From: Pseudomonas svalbardensis
Lineage (GTDB): Bacteria > Pseudomonadota > Gammaproteobacteria > Pseudomonadales > Pseudomonadaceae
Assembly: GCF_030053115.1 (NCBI RefSeq)
Contig: NZ_CP125619.1
Span: 2,429,501 to 2,493,500, forward strand
Length of the DNA: 64,000 bases
Direction of reading: 5' to 3'
Below the pieces are notes generated by a model that saw only the letters and a program-made list of their open reading frames with translations, made no database searches and was not told the origin of the DNA. Positions 26,813 through 35,933 of this stretch are shown in pieces (within the stretch, counting starts at the first letter, position 1; every line of letters begins with the position of its first letter). Both the position numbers and the translations under genes were made by a program.

Positions 26813-27682
26813 CTATTCCTTAACACTCATAAACTCTTCCGCCCAACGGATGTATTCCTCAGGCTGCGTATAGGTGTGGGTCAATTCGGTCGCATTCAGG
26901 TCCGACGCTTGAGTAAAGATCTGCCGTTGTTCCCGCAGGCTGTCATACGTGGCCTTGATTGCGGCGAAGTAGGCGCCGTGACCATCAATCGTGACCCGCA
27001 CGCCCAGTTCGGCCAGGCGTTTGTCGTCGCGCAGCAACGGGTTGCCATAGGTGACCAGCATCAGCGGTACGCTCAGGTGCTCGGAGATTTGCTCGAGGTG
27101 GTCAAAGTCCCGCACGCCCACCATGCAAATCCCGTCCGCACCGGCCTGCTGGTAATGACAGGTACGGCTGATGACCTCCTGCACCGGCAGAATCCCGGCG
27201 TTGGTGCGGGCGATGATTGCCATTTCCGAATCGACCCGGGCTTCCAGTGCCGCACGAATCTTGCCGACGCCTTCCGCCACCCCGATCAGGTCGGTGGATT
27301 TGCGGCCGAACTGGGCTGGCAGCAACGTGTCTTCGATGGTCAGGGCGGCCACACCGGCACGTTCGAGTTCGACGATGGTGCGCATGACGTTGAGCGCGTT
27401 GCCGTAGCCGTGGTCGGCGTCGGCGATGACCGGCAATTGGGCCACGCGGCCAATACGAGTGGCCTGCTCGGCAAACTCGCTGAGGGTGATCAGGGCGAAG
27501 TCAGGCGCACCCAGTACCTGCAACGATGCGACCGAACCGCCCAGGATCCCCACTTCAAAACCCAGGTCAGCGGCAATGCGGGCCGACATCGGGTCGAAGA
27601 CCGACGCCGTGTGGTAGCAGGCGTTGGAAGCGAACAGCTCGCGAAAGTTGCGGCGCAAATCTTGATGAGAAAGCCTGGACAT
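26813..27682 (-). CDS. Oxaloacetate decarboxylase (PEP mutase/isocitrate lyase superfamily)
   Basis: Start at [10 protein letters not shown] (27682); this gives 289 residues, the length of Pseudomonas aeruginosa PA4872, a Mg-dependent oxaloacetate decarboxylase of this superfamily. Metal and substrate motifs are visible: [47 protein letters not shown], and the late [15 protein letters not shown] that in this clade carries a catalytic His. The KKCGH motif of true isocitrate lyases is absent. It lies 130 bases after the aruG-like gene and could be read from its own promoter. Confidence 0.85.
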   Translation of the reverse strand: MSRLSHQDLRRNFRELFASNACYHTASVFDPMSARIAADLGFEVGILGGSVASLQVLGAPDFALITLSEFAEQATRIGRVAQLPVIADADHGYGNALNVMRTIVELERAGVAALTIEDTLLPAQFGRKSTDLIGVAEGVGKIRAALEARVDSEMAIIARTNAGILPVQEVISRTCHYQQAGADGICMVGVRDFDHLEQISEHLSVPLMLVTYGNPLLRDDKRLAELGVRVTIDGHGAYFAAIKATYDSLREQRQIFTQASDLNATELTHTYTQPEEYIRWAEEFMSVKE

Positions 27683-27812
27683 ATGAGTTCCACCACTGCA
27701 ATGGGAATGGAAGGGCTTGAGCAAAAGTGTCAACGCCGAAGGAACAAAAGGCTATCACGCGAGCGGGGGAAGGATGATGACGAATTTGCAGAGGCGGACG
27801 GACCACCGTCGG

Positions 27813-28847
27813 TCACGCCGCCACCGACTGCTGTTGTTGATTGAGCAGCGGCACGGCGCGTACCGAGTTGCCGGGTTGCAGTTGCAGGCGTTTGGCGGTG
27901 AGGCGGTCGACGATCAGGCTGTTGCCCACCTGCCTGGCCTGGGCGGCGGTGATGCGGCAGTTTTCCAGGCGACGGTTGTGGATCAGCCACACCGGGGCCT
28001 GCTCGTCGGGTGTGCCGATGGCCAGCAGCAGCGGTTGGCTGTCGCGCACGGTGCGGATATTCGAGACCGGGGCTTCGATCACCGGGCCGGCGTCGAAGAT
28101 GTCGATGTAACCCTTATGGGCAAAGCCTTCGGCAGTGAGGATTTTCAGCGCCGGTTCCGTGTTCGGGTGCGCTTTGCCGATCACGGCCTGGGCCTGTTCG
28201 GTGAGCAGGCAGGTGTAGAGCGGTTGGCGTGGCATCAGTTCAGCGATGAACGACTTGCTGCCCAGGCCCGACAAGTGATCGGCGTGGCTGAAATCCATCT
28301 TGAAGAAGTGCCGGCCCAGGCTGTCCCAGAACGGTGAACAGCCCTGTTCGTCGGCGCTGCCACGCAATTCGGCGATGAGTTTGTCGCCGAACAGGTGCGG
28401 AAACTCGGCGACAAACAACAAACGCCCCAACGACAGCAATCGACCGTTACTGCCCTGGCGTTGATCGGGTCGCAGAAACAGCGAGCAAATCTCCGATTGG
28501 CCGGTCATTTCATTGTTCAGGAACAACGTCGGAATCTGTCGCCGGATGCCCAGGTCCGGTGACGAACTGACCGTGAGCCCGACCCGGTAGTTGTACCAGG
28601 GCTCGCGCAGGCCCACGGCGCCCACCAGGGCACTGACGCCCACCAGTTGCTGATCGTCGTCTTCGAGTACGAAGAGGTAATCGGCATCGGCGCGTTCGAC
28701 CTGTTCGGCGAAGGTTCGTTGGGCCCAGCGCACCCGGTGGGTCAGGCGTTCCTCGTTGGCCGGCAGGGTGGTGAAGCCGGGGCCAGCCTGGTGCACCAGG
28801 TTCAGCAAGGCGGGCAGGTCGGTGACGTGAACCGGGCGGACAATCAT
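27813..28847 (-). CDS. aruG: Arginine/ornithine N-succinyltransferase beta-subunit-like (AruG paralogue)
   Basis: A 344-residue AstA-family acyltransferase that resembles AruG at MIVRPV..ADLPAL, LREPWYNYRVGLTVSSS, SPFWDSLGRHFFKMDFS, LIAELRG and GYIDIFDAGP. AruF and AruG form the enzyme that succinylates arginine or ornithine at the alpha-amino group with succinyl-CoA. Here the pair lacks aruC, aruD, aruB and aruE and ends a cluster with a glutamine-synthetase-like gene, so it may act on another amine. 61 bases separate it from the aruF-like gene upstream. Confidence 0.85.
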   Translation of the reverse strand: MIVRPVHVTDLPALLNLVHQAGPGFTTLPANEERLTHRVRWAQRTFAEQVERADADYLFVLEDDDQQLVGVSALVGAVGLREPWYNYRVGLTVSSSPDLGIRRQIPTLFLNNEMTGQSEICSLFLRPDQRQGSNGRLLSLGRLLFVAEFPHLFGDKLIAELRGSADEQGCSPFWDSLGRHFFKMDFSHADHLSGLGSKSFIAELMPRQPLYTCLLTEQAQAVIGKAHPNTEPALKILTAEGFAHKGYIDIFDAGPVIEAPVSNIRTVRDSQPLLLAIGTPDEQAPVWLIHNRRLENCRITAAQARQVGNSLIVDRLTAKRLQLQPGNSVRAVPLLNQQQQSVAA

Positions 28848-28908
28848 GATGCAACTCCTTCTGCACGCCCGCTCGGGCGCTGTCGTTGGGCGCAGGGCCG
28901 GGTGACGC

Positions 28909-29925
28909 TCACAGGGCGATCAGCCGGATCGGGCTGCCTTCGGTCACGTTCAGGGCGGCGCACATCTCGGCGCTCAACCTCACAGGTTGGCCGGCCTGGT
29001 AATCCAGATCGGCGACGATGGCGCGATAGTCCTTCAGCGAATCGTTGCTCACCAGATAACTGCCAAGGGCATCAATGGACGCACCCGGTTTCGCCGTGCC
29101 GGTCTGGCTCTGGGCGATGGAGCGGATGCCAGGAGTGCGCGCATACAACGTCGGACCGCCGTCGAACAGGTCGATGTAGCTGTTGGTTTCGAAGCCTTCG
29201 CGCTCGAGGATATCGAAGGCCTCCTGGCCATCGGGGTGGATGCGGCCGATGCAGTCCTGCGCCGCCTTGGGCAGCATCGGCACGTAGATCGGGTATTGCG
29301 GCATCAGTTCGGCGAGGAAGGTTCGGCTTTCCAGGCCGCAAAGTCGCTCGGCCTCGGCGTAGGGCAGGTCGAAAAAGTGCTTGCCCACCGCATCCCAGAA
29401 CGGCGAGTGCCCTTCATCGCTGCTGAAGCCGACGATCTCGGTGATGACGGCTTCGGAAAAGCGCTGCGAATGGGCGGCGATGAACAATAGCCGCGCCCGG
29501 GACAGCAGTTCAGAGAACCGTGTTCGCACCAGCGCTGCATCAATGTGAAAACCCCGGAGCAAGGTATGGCCACTGAGGTCATGACACAACGACAACGCGG
29601 GCACGCCGTGCTCGATGTTCAGTTCCCGCGAGGCGCTGGTGAAGTGCCGGTTGCGCAGGCTGTAGAACGGCTCGCTGAAACCGGCGGTGGCAAGGATCTC
29701 CGAGCAGCCCACCAAACGCTCTCGGGTCAGATCTTCCAGCACGAAGAAATAATTCTCCGGACCGCGACCCGCAACGTCTTTTTCGAATGAGGCGCAGGAG
29801 TCGAGAATCTTCTCGCGCAGGCATTCGGTGTCGTCCGGCAAAGACGTGACGCCTACCAGACTGTCGCGCGCCAGTTGTTGCAACTGGGGCAGGTCGGTTA
29901 ACTCGACTGGGCGTAAGACCAGCAT
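28909..29925 (-). CDS. aruF: Arginine/ornithine N-succinyltransferase alpha-subunit-like (AruF paralogue)
   Basis: A 338-residue AstA-family protein, the length of AruF, with SLVGVTSLPDD near the N-terminus, AGFSEPFYSLRN, LSLCHDLSGHTLL, SPFWDAVGKHFFDLPYAEAE, RTFLAELMPQYPIYVP and YIDLFDGGPTLYARTPGIRSI. It should pair with the AruG-like product encoded next as a heteromer in the cytosol. Starts with ATG after AGGAGTACATCC. Context suggests a specialised copy rather than the housekeeping arginine pathway. Confidence 0.87.
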   Translation of the reverse strand: MLVLRPVELTDLPQLQQLARDSLVGVTSLPDDTECLREKILDSCASFEKDVAGRGPENYFFVLEDLTRERLVGCSEILATAGFSEPFYSLRNRHFTSASRELNIEHGVPALSLCHDLSGHTLLRGFHIDAALVRTRFSELLSRARLLFIAAHSQRFSEAVITEIVGFSSDEGHSPFWDAVGKHFFDLPYAEAERLCGLESRTFLAELMPQYPIYVPMLPKAAQDCIGRIHPDGQEAFDILEREGFETNSYIDLFDGGPTLYARTPGIRSIAQSQTGTAKPGASIDALGSYLVSNDSLKDYRAIVADLDYQAGQPVRLSAEMCAALNVTEGSPIRLIAL

Positions 29926-30044
29926 GGATGTACTCCTGTATCAAAGGGTTCGGCGGTTGGCACCGAACCTGACTATCACTGTCGGTTTCCACGCGTTAAA
30001 TCGGCGGTCGCCTGATTTTTTGTCAGACGCCGCTCTTTTTCTTG

Positions 30045-31394
30045 TCAGACGTTGCTTGGGTCGGGCAGTACCGTACGGGTGCCCAGCTTGTTGAGTACAA
30101 ACAGGTAGACCAGGCCCAGGGCAATCCAGATCAGGCCGAGTTTCTGTGCATCGACGCCCATGTTGTACATGATTGCCGCGACGATGATGAAGCCGATCAC
30201 CGGGCAGATCAGGTGACGGATCACCTGGCCGGATTTCTGCCGACGCCAGTAGTAGTTGATGACCGTCAGGTGCAGCAACATGAAACCGCTCAGTGCGCCG
30301 AAGTTCACCAGTGAGGTGAGGGTGTCCACCGAGTTGATGAACAGGTAGCAGATCACCAGCGACAGCACGGCTACCAGATAGATGCTCACGTACGGCGTGT
30401 TGTGTTTGGGGTGAACTTTGGCCAGTACCTTTGGCAGCTTGCCGTCTCGGGCCATGCCGAACAGCAGACGAGATACTGCCGCTTGGGAGGTGATTGCCAC
30501 CGCAACACCCCAGGCCAGCGCTGTCGCCACGGCGGTCAGGGTGGCTAGCCAGCTGCCGGCCGCGAGTTCAGCGATTTCATAAAAAGCCGTGTCAGCCGAT
30601 TTGAAACCCATGCCGGCCGCCAGATCCGTCGCAATCCAGGTCTGCACAACGAAGATCACGCCCATGACCACCAGCGTAATCAGCGCGGCCTTGCCGACAC
30701 TGCGGCCCGCGTCACCCTTGATCTCTTCGGCGAGGGTGGAAATCGCATCGAAACCGAGGAATGACAGCACCGCAATCGACACCGCTTGCATCAGCAGGGC
30801 GAAATTGAACGTCTCGGGGTTGTACAACGGCGCCAGTGTCAGCTGACCGTTACCGCCTCCACTGTGCAGCGCGTTCCAGGCGTAAAACAGGAAGATCCCC
30901 AGCACCACCAGTTGCGCCAGCAGAAAGATGATGTTCATCCGCGCGGTGAAGGTGATGCCCCGCAAGTTGACAAAGGTCGCGCTGACCAGGAAGGCCAGGA
31001 TGAAACCGACCTTCGGAATGTCCGGGTACAAATGATTCAGGGCCATCGCCGCGTACACATACAGCAGCGGCGGAATCAGCAGGTAATCGAGGAGCATCAG
31101 CCAGCCGGCGATAAACCCTACGTGTTGGTTCAGGCCCCGTTGCGCGTAGGAATAAACCGAACCGGCAATCGGAAAGGCCCGAGCCATGCTGCCGTAACTC
31201 AGGGCAGTGAAGAGCATCGCCACCATGCCGATGATGTAGGCCAGCGGTACCAGCCCCGGGGCCTCGGCGTTGACGTAGCCATAAACACCGAACGGTGCGA
31301 TGGGGATCATGAAGATCATCCCGTACACCACCAGGTCGGTCAGCGACAGGCTGCGTTTCAACTCTTGCTTGTAGCCGAATTCTTCTATTTCCAT
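30045..31394 (-). CDS. APC-family amino acid/polyamine permease
   Basis: A 449-residue membrane protein with about 12 hydrophobic helices and the APC pattern (GMIFMIPIAPFGVYGYV, GVALTALSYGSMARAFP-like helix 2, FLGFDAISTLAEEIKGD). It resembles PuuP/amine-type permeases. The position between the formylglutamate hydrolase-like and aruF-like genes marks it as the importer for the cluster's substrate. Preceded by GAGAAGGG-type Shine-Dalgarno. Substrate cannot be read from sequence. Confidence 0.88.
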   Translation of the reverse strand: MEIEEFGYKQELKRSLSLTDLVVYGMIFMIPIAPFGVYGYVNAEAPGLVPLAYIIGMVAMLFTALSYGSMARAFPIAGSVYSYAQRGLNQHVGFIAGWLMLLDYLLIPPLLYVYAAMALNHLYPDIPKVGFILAFLVSATFVNLRGITFTARMNIIFLLAQLVVLGIFLFYAWNALHSGGGNGQLTLAPLYNPETFNFALLMQAVSIAVLSFLGFDAISTLAEEIKGDAGRSVGKAALITLVVMGVIFVVQTWIATDLAAGMGFKSADTAFYEIAELAAGSWLATLTAVATALAWGVAVAITSQAAVSRLLFGMARDGKLPKVLAKVHPKHNTPYVSIYLVAVLSLVICYLFINSVDTLTSLVNFGALSGFMLLHLTVINYYWRRQKSGQVIRHLICPVIGFIIVAAIMYNMGVDAQKLGLIWIALGLVYLFVLNKLGTRTVLPDPSNV

Positions 31395-31451
31395 GAAGCC
31401 CTTCTCCTTGGGATGAAAGCAGCTGCAAGCTGCGAGTTTGAAGCGATTGTT

Positions 31452-32204
31452 TTACAACAGCGGTGCCAGGTAGTCGGTAAAGCGACTGACGTCTTCAGGC
31501 GTGCGCAGCAGGTCGTTGCGCACCTCGATCAACACCGATTCCAGGCCTCGTGCATCGCCGTGGACCGGCACGGTCATGTCGCCCAGCGGGTTGATTTTGT
31601 ACGGCTCATTACCGGCAACCTTCAATGGCTGCTGACTCAAGCCGTCGATCAAGCGCTGGGCATATTCCTTGGCCTCTCTATACAACACGCCAACTTCAAG
31701 CACGCGGGGCTGGCCGTGATAGACCGGCGTGAAGCTGTGAATCCCCACCACCCGCACCGGTCGTCCTTGAGCGACACGTTCGTCGATCAAGTCTGTCAGA
31801 CGCGAGTGAAACGGCTCGAACAGGGATTGCCGACGGTACTCGCGGGTGGCTTCGTCCAGGTCCCGGTTGCCCGGCACCTGATAAATTTCGCTCTGCGCCG
31901 GAATGCTGTCCGGGGCTTGGCGCGGTCGGTTGAGGTCAACCAACAGTCGCGAATAATTGGCCGCCAACAGGGTTGCGCCCAATGCTCGGGACAAGCCCTC
32001 GGCCAGCGCCAGGGCGCCGATGTCCCAGGCGATGTGCTCACGGGCCGCCTCGTGACTGAGGCCCAGGTCATTTAACCCGGCCGGAATAAAGCGGCTGGCG
32101 TGCTCGCAGACCAGAATCAGCGGGTGGCCGGAGTTTTCCCGGCTCAGGGCGTACGCGGGCCCGGTGTAAAGACCGAGCTCAGCAGATTCAGTACAGGCGC
32201 GCAT
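31452..32204 (-). CDS. N-formylglutamate amidohydrolase family protein
   Basis: About 250 residues. Matches the FGase family at LILVCEHASRFIPAGL, HIAWDIGALALAEGLS, NYSRLLVDLNRP and VGIHSFTPVYHGQPR, with His and Glu residues likely to hold zinc. Canonical family members release formate from N-formylglutamate, but family members outside hut operons act on other N-acyl glutamates or similar. The start (ATG 32204, or GTG 32213) overlaps the end of the glutamine-synthetase-like gene, so translation is coupled. Confidence 0.8.
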   Translation of the reverse strand: MRACTESAELGLYTGPAYALSRENSGHPLILVCEHASRFIPAGLNDLGLSHEAAREHIAWDIGALALAEGLSRALGATLLAANYSRLLVDLNRPRQAPDSIPAQSEIYQVPGNRDLDEATREYRRQSLFEPFHSRLTDLIDERVAQGRPVRVVGIHSFTPVYHGQPRVLEVGVLYREAKEYAQRLIDGLSQQPLKVAGNEPYKINPLGDMTVPVHGDARGLESVLIEVRNDLLRTPEDVSRFTDYLAPLL

Positions 32205-33519
32205 AGTGTTCACAGCGTTCGGCGGGCGACAGCTGTTCCGTCAGCGTCAGTTCCTCGGTTTTTAGGGCGAAGTAGGTGTCCAGCAACGCGCTCGGCAGGG
32301 CTTCAATCAGGGCCTCGCTGTTACGCAGGCAGTCCAGGGCCTGGGCAAGGGAAGCGGGCAGGGCGACGATGCCGCGCGCCTGGCGTTGTTCTTCGTTCAG
32401 GGAGTCGGGGACTTCATCGGTGACTGCGTTCAAGGCCAGGCGTTGCTCGATGCCCAGGCGGCCGGCAATCAGCAGCGCTGCCATGGCCAGATGCGGTGAG
32501 GACGTGGCGTCCATGGCGCGAAATTCCAGATTGTATTGCGACGCCACCGATTTGCCGCCCAGGCTTATTGTCGGGCAGATTCGCAGTGCCGCTTCGCGGT
32601 TGCGTTGGCCGAGGCACGCGTAGGACGCGCTCCAGTGATGAGGCTGCAAACGTTCGTAGGACACCGGCGTCGGCGCGGTAAACGCACAGAGTGCGGGCAG
32701 GTGATGCAGGATGCCGGCGGCCCAGTGCTGGCCGAGAGTCGACAAGCCATTGGTGGTGCCAGCGTCGTACATCACCGGTTGGCCGGCCAGGTCCAGCAGG
32801 CTGACGTGCAGGTGCACGCCGTTGCACACCGCGTGCTCCGAGGTCTTGGGCGCGAAGCTCAACGCCAGGCCCATTTGCCGGGCGATCTCGCGGGTGATTT
32901 CACGCACGTTCACCGCGCGGTCGGCAGCGGCCACACCCAGGGTCGGGCGACAGGTGATTTCGTATTGATGCTTGCCGTACTCGGGCAGGAACATTTCCGG
33001 CTCGACGCCCCCGGCACGCAGGGCGCTGAGCAGCCACCCGCCAAACTCGGCACCCTGACGCTGGGCTTGCAGAGAAAACGCCAGGTGTTCAACTTCACCG
33101 GTGTTCAAGTTGAATTCGTGCTCAAACGCCGCATTGATCTGCAAGCCCAACTCGGCGCGATAACGCTCTACCTCGTCGCGCAACATCGTACGCGGGCAGG
33201 CACCCCACGGGCGGCCATCGGTTTCGCGAATGTCGCTGTGAATAAAATCCAGCGCCGGAGCGTTGGCGTCCGGGCCGTTACTGACCGTCACTCGGCTGAC
33301 CGGATCGGGCATCAGCCGCAAATCGCCATAAGCGCCCCACGGGTTGGCGTAGGCGATGATGTCTTGCGGGGTCAGCGCGCTGTTGGCCGGCACCCAGCCA
33401 CAACCGGTCCTTTGATAGTGCTCGAGTTCGTCCGTGGGAAAGGAGCGCCCGCGTGTCACGCCGATCAGGTCGGTGGTGACGAGGGTGGTCATGGGCAGTG
33501 GCAACAGGCGCTCGCTCAT
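32188..33519 (-). CDS. Glutamine synthetase-like (gamma-glutamylamide ligase type)
   Basis: A 443-residue GS-fold enzyme: EHEFNLNTGEVEHL (metal site), GKHQYEITCRPT, NGVHLHVSLLDLAGQPV, GLSTLGQHWAAGILHHLPAL and NLEFRAMDATSSPHLAMAALLIAG. It lacks the adenylylation loop and has the shorter form of catabolic GS-like enzymes such as PuuA/GlnA3-type gamma-glutamyl-amine ligases. The start (GGAG eight bases upstream) overlaps the stop of the hydrolase gene by four bases. It probably glutamylates an amine imported by the permease; inferred. Confidence 0.82.
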   Translation of the reverse strand: MSERLLPLPMTTLVTTDLIGVTRGRSFPTDELEHYQRTGCGWVPANSALTPQDIIAYANPWGAYGDLRLMPDPVSRVTVSNGPDANAPALDFIHSDIRETDGRPWGACPRTMLRDEVERYRAELGLQINAAFEHEFNLNTGEVEHLAFSLQAQRQGAEFGGWLLSALRAGGVEPEMFLPEYGKHQYEITCRPTLGVAAADRAVNVREITREIARQMGLALSFAPKTSEHAVCNGVHLHVSLLDLAGQPVMYDAGTTNGLSTLGQHWAAGILHHLPALCAFTAPTPVSYERLQPHHWSASYACLGQRNREAALRICPTISLGGKSVASQYNLEFRAMDATSSPHLAMAALLIAGRLGIEQRLALNAVTDEVPDSLNEEQRQARGIVALPASLAQALDCLRNSEALIEALPSALLDTYFALKTEELTLTEQLSPAERCEHYARLY

Positions 33520-34160
33520 GGTTGCATCTCCTGCAACCGGCCGAGCACAGTCTGGGTGTCGGTGATCCAGCAGTAACCCTTGATTGCATTCAGGCAGGCC
33601 TGATGCCGCTCGGCTGTGTAGGTTGCGCAGGCATCTTCCACCAGCGTCACCAGATAACCGCGGTCGGCGGCGTCACGCACGGCCATGTCCACGCACTGGT
33701 CGGTGACGATGCCGGCGATGATCAAGTGCCGGGTTCCGAGGTTGCGCAGCACGTAGTCGATGTGAGTGGAGTTGAAGACTCCGGACGAGGTCTTGGGCAG
33801 CACGATTTCGTTTTCTGCCGGGGTCAGGTCGTCGATGATCCGCGCTTGCGGGCTGCCCTTGGGCAAGTGCATGTCCGAGAGCTTGTGGTCCAGCGAGCGG
33901 TCGCGGCCGTCGGCGGTGAGGCTTTCGATGATCGTGTGCAGCACGTTTTGCCGGGCGCTGCGAAAGGCGCTGAGCAACCGGCGTTGATTGGGCACCACTT
34001 GCATGTGGGTGCGGGTCAGGAAGTACTCGGCGTCCGGCCCGTTGAGGTGCGGGTCAAACTGCGGTTCAAGCCAGGCGCGTTGCATGTCCACCAGCAACAG
34101 CGCGGTGTGATCGGTGACGAATGGCAAATCCCGAGGCGAGTGGTGGGGGAGCGTGAACAT
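33516..34160 (-). CDS. Isochorismatase-like cysteine hydrolase
   Basis: A 214-residue protein with the isochorismatase-fold catalytic triad: Asp in LLLVDMQRAW (~25), Lys in IVLPKTSSGVFNST (~125) and Cys in IIAGIVTDQCVDMAVRDAADRGY (~160). The Cys marks the amidase branch (nicotinamidase, biuret, ureidoacrylate and N-carbamoyl amidases) rather than true isochorismatase. It overlaps the GS-like gene downstream and starts two bases after the regulator stop. It may release ammonia or a carbamoyl group from the pathway substrate. Confidence 0.83.
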   Translation of the reverse strand: MFTLPHHSPRDLPFVTDHTALLLVDMQRAWLEPQFDPHLNGPDAEYFLTRTHMQVVPNQRRLLSAFRSARQNVLHTIIESLTADGRDRSLDHKLSDMHLPKGSPQARIIDDLTPAENEIVLPKTSSGVFNSTHIDYVLRNLGTRHLIIAGIVTDQCVDMAVRDAADRGYLVTLVEDACATYTAERHQACLNAIKGYCWITDTQTVLGRLQEMQP

Positions 34161-34162
34161 CC

Positions 34163-35017
34163 TTATTTATCCTCCAGCAGGTGGGTGTCGAAGTCGGTCC
34201 GCAGGGCGTCGATGCCTTCCAGGCGATCGGCCAGATCCGGACTGCGCAGGGTCAGGCAGGCAATCAGTGCCTCGACCTGAGCCAGCGCCGGAACCAGGGA
34301 GTCGAAGGCCGACACCGATTCCACCGGCGCACTGATAATCAGGTCGGCCATTTCCCGCAACGGTGAAGCATAGATGTCGGTGAACAACACCACGCGTGCA
34401 TAGCGACTTTTCGCCGCATTGGCCACGCGTAGGGCCTGTGACTGGTAGCGGCGATAGTCGAACACCAGCACAACGTCCTGACGCTGCACGTCGAACAAAC
34501 GGTCGGGCAGTTGTGCATTGTCTTCCAGGGCGAAACAGCCCGGACGCAGCAAGCGCAGGTGATTGAGTAAATAACTGGCGAGGAAACTGCTGAAGCGCCC
34601 CCCGAAGCAATGCACCTGATGGCGGGTGTCGAGCAGCCATTCCACCAGAATCCGCACATCTTCGGGTTGGGTCAGCGCATGGGTGTCCACCAGCGCTCGA
34701 TGGCTGTGCGCCAGATATTGGCTCCAGGCGTCGCCTTTCTGAAGATGAGCACGAGGTTGCAACAGGGCGCTGGGAGAACGGAGGCGGTGGTCCATGTCGC
34801 TGAGCAGGGCATCCTGGAAATCGGCATAACCGCTGAAACCCAGTTTTTTGACCAGTCGCACGATGGTGGGATCGCTGACACCGGCATGTTCGGCCAAACG
34901 TGACATCGGGCCCAGTCCGTTACGCGGGTACTGGTCCAGCAAGGCACGGATGACTTTGCGTTCCGACGGCGTCAGTTCCAGGCCGGGATCGGTGAACAGG
35001 TCTCTGAGAGAAGGCAT
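34163..35017 (-). CDS. RpiR/MurR-family transcriptional regulator
   Basis: Start at the ATG at 35017, which follows AGCAGGAGCCCGG and begins MPSLRDLFTDPG; an ATG at 35056 lies in the probable operator. The 284-residue protein has an N-terminal HTH_6 (MSRLAEHAGVSDPTIVRLVKKLGFSGY) and a C-terminal SIS domain (VHCFGGRFSSFLASYL; RVVLFTDIYASPL). RpiR proteins sense phosphosugars or related metabolites. It leads the amine cluster and is cotranscribed, so it is likely its regulator. Confidence 0.87.
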   Translation of the reverse strand: MPSLRDLFTDPGLELTPSERKVIRALLDQYPRNGLGPMSRLAEHAGVSDPTIVRLVKKLGFSGYADFQDALLSDMDHRLRSPSALLQPRAHLQKGDAWSQYLAHSHRALVDTHALTQPEDVRILVEWLLDTRHQVHCFGGRFSSFLASYLLNHLRLLRPGCFALEDNAQLPDRLFDVQRQDVVLVFDYRRYQSQALRVANAAKSRYARVVLFTDIYASPLREMADLIISAPVESVSAFDSLVPALAQVEALIACLTLRSPDLADRLEGIDALRTDFDTHLLEDK

Positions 35018-35053
35018 CCGGGCTCCTGCTGGATGGATGTGTCGGTTTCGTTT

Positions 35054-35079
35054 CATAAATTGCTAAAACAGTATTTATG
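35054..35079. promoter_or_regulatory. Inverted repeat upstream of rpiR-type gene
   Basis: CATAAAT (35054-35060) and ATTTATG (35073-35079) form a perfect 7-bp inverted repeat with a 12-base spacer, 37 bases before the chosen start codon. The location suits an autoregulatory operator. The 280 bases from here to the phosphatase gene show nothing else recognisable; a cobalamin riboswitch was looked for and not seen. Confidence 0.45.
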
Positions 35080-35360
35080 TAGCGGACTCAACATGTCTAG
35101 TGAATTTTTCCCTGGTTTTTTTAAAACCCCAAAATGGGGCGAAAAGCCCGTGGGGCTTGGGCTACACGGAAGTCGACAGAGCTTGTAGGCCATCGCCCAT
35201 AGTGGTGTCGGATATCGCCGATTTTTTCAGGTGTATCAAGTTTTCGAACCTGCATGGCCGGAGCAAACGAAACGCCCTGGATCGCGCTTCTTGCGGCACA
35301 ATTGGGCAGTTATTCGTGGCGTGACGCCGTTTTCAATTTCCATCGACAGAGTGATCCTTC

Positions 35361-35933
35361 GTGCAGGCGACCCGTTTGACCTTGATGTGCCACGCTCGAA
35401 CCGTCGCACAAAAATTGGCGTGTTTTCCTACGAATGAGCCAATAGAGATGGATTGGCAATCGGCAAAGGGATCGCGTCGTGCTCAGTTCAAAGGGACGCG
35501 GCGACTGGTGTGTGGACCTGAACTGCGAACCCGGCAAACCGCCGAGTTGTTCGGCAGCGACATGGAGATTGTCGAGGCACTGAGGGATTGCGATTTCGGG
35601 CACTGGAACGGCGCGCGGATCGACGATCTGCAAAAATCCGCAGCCGAAGCGCTGCAGATCTGGCTCGATGATCCGAATTCGGCGCCCCACGGTGGCGAGT
35701 CGGTGGTGCAACTCGGTGAGCGGGTGGCCGCTTGGCTGAAAACGCTGGAGGCCACACCGGGACACATCGTTGCCATCACCCATCCGTTTGTCATTCGCGC
35801 CGCGCTGACGCAGGTGCTGCAAGGCGCAGCCTTCAACCTGATCGACGTTGAACCGCTGTCGGCCATCGAGTTGCGGTTCAATGGCCGCTGGCGCTTACGC
35901 TTGCTGGGCACTGACCCTGAAGGAGCACATTGA
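35361..35933 (+). CDS. Histidine phosphatase-family protein with degenerate RHG motif
   Basis: A 190-residue protein from a GTG start. It keeps the fold markers CGPELRTRQTAEL (~52), FGHWNG (~80), DPNSAPHGGESV (~105) and the second catalytic region VAITHPFVIRAALTQ (~140), but the usual N-terminal RHG reads LTLMCHART, so Arg is replaced by Cys. That Arg binds phosphate, so activity may be altered. The stop overlaps the cobF ATG (TGATG), suggesting a link to cobalamin synthesis, perhaps like CobC. Function uncertain. Confidence 0.7.
   Translation: MQATRLTLMCHARTVAQKLACFPTNEPIEMDWQSAKGSRRAQFKGTRRLVCGPELRTRQTAELFGSDMEIVEALRDCDFGHWNGARIDDLQKSAAEALQIWLDDPNSAPHGGESVVQLGERVAAWLKTLEATPGHIVAITHPFVIRAALTQVLQGAAFNLIDVEPLSAIELRFNGRWRLRLLGTDPEGAH

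Noticed and set aside
35080..35360. Possible cobalamin riboswitch before the phosphatase-cobF pair
   Set aside because: No B12-box-like sequence or compatible stem arrangement was found; the region only has a GGGGCG/CCCC hairpin-like stretch near 35130.
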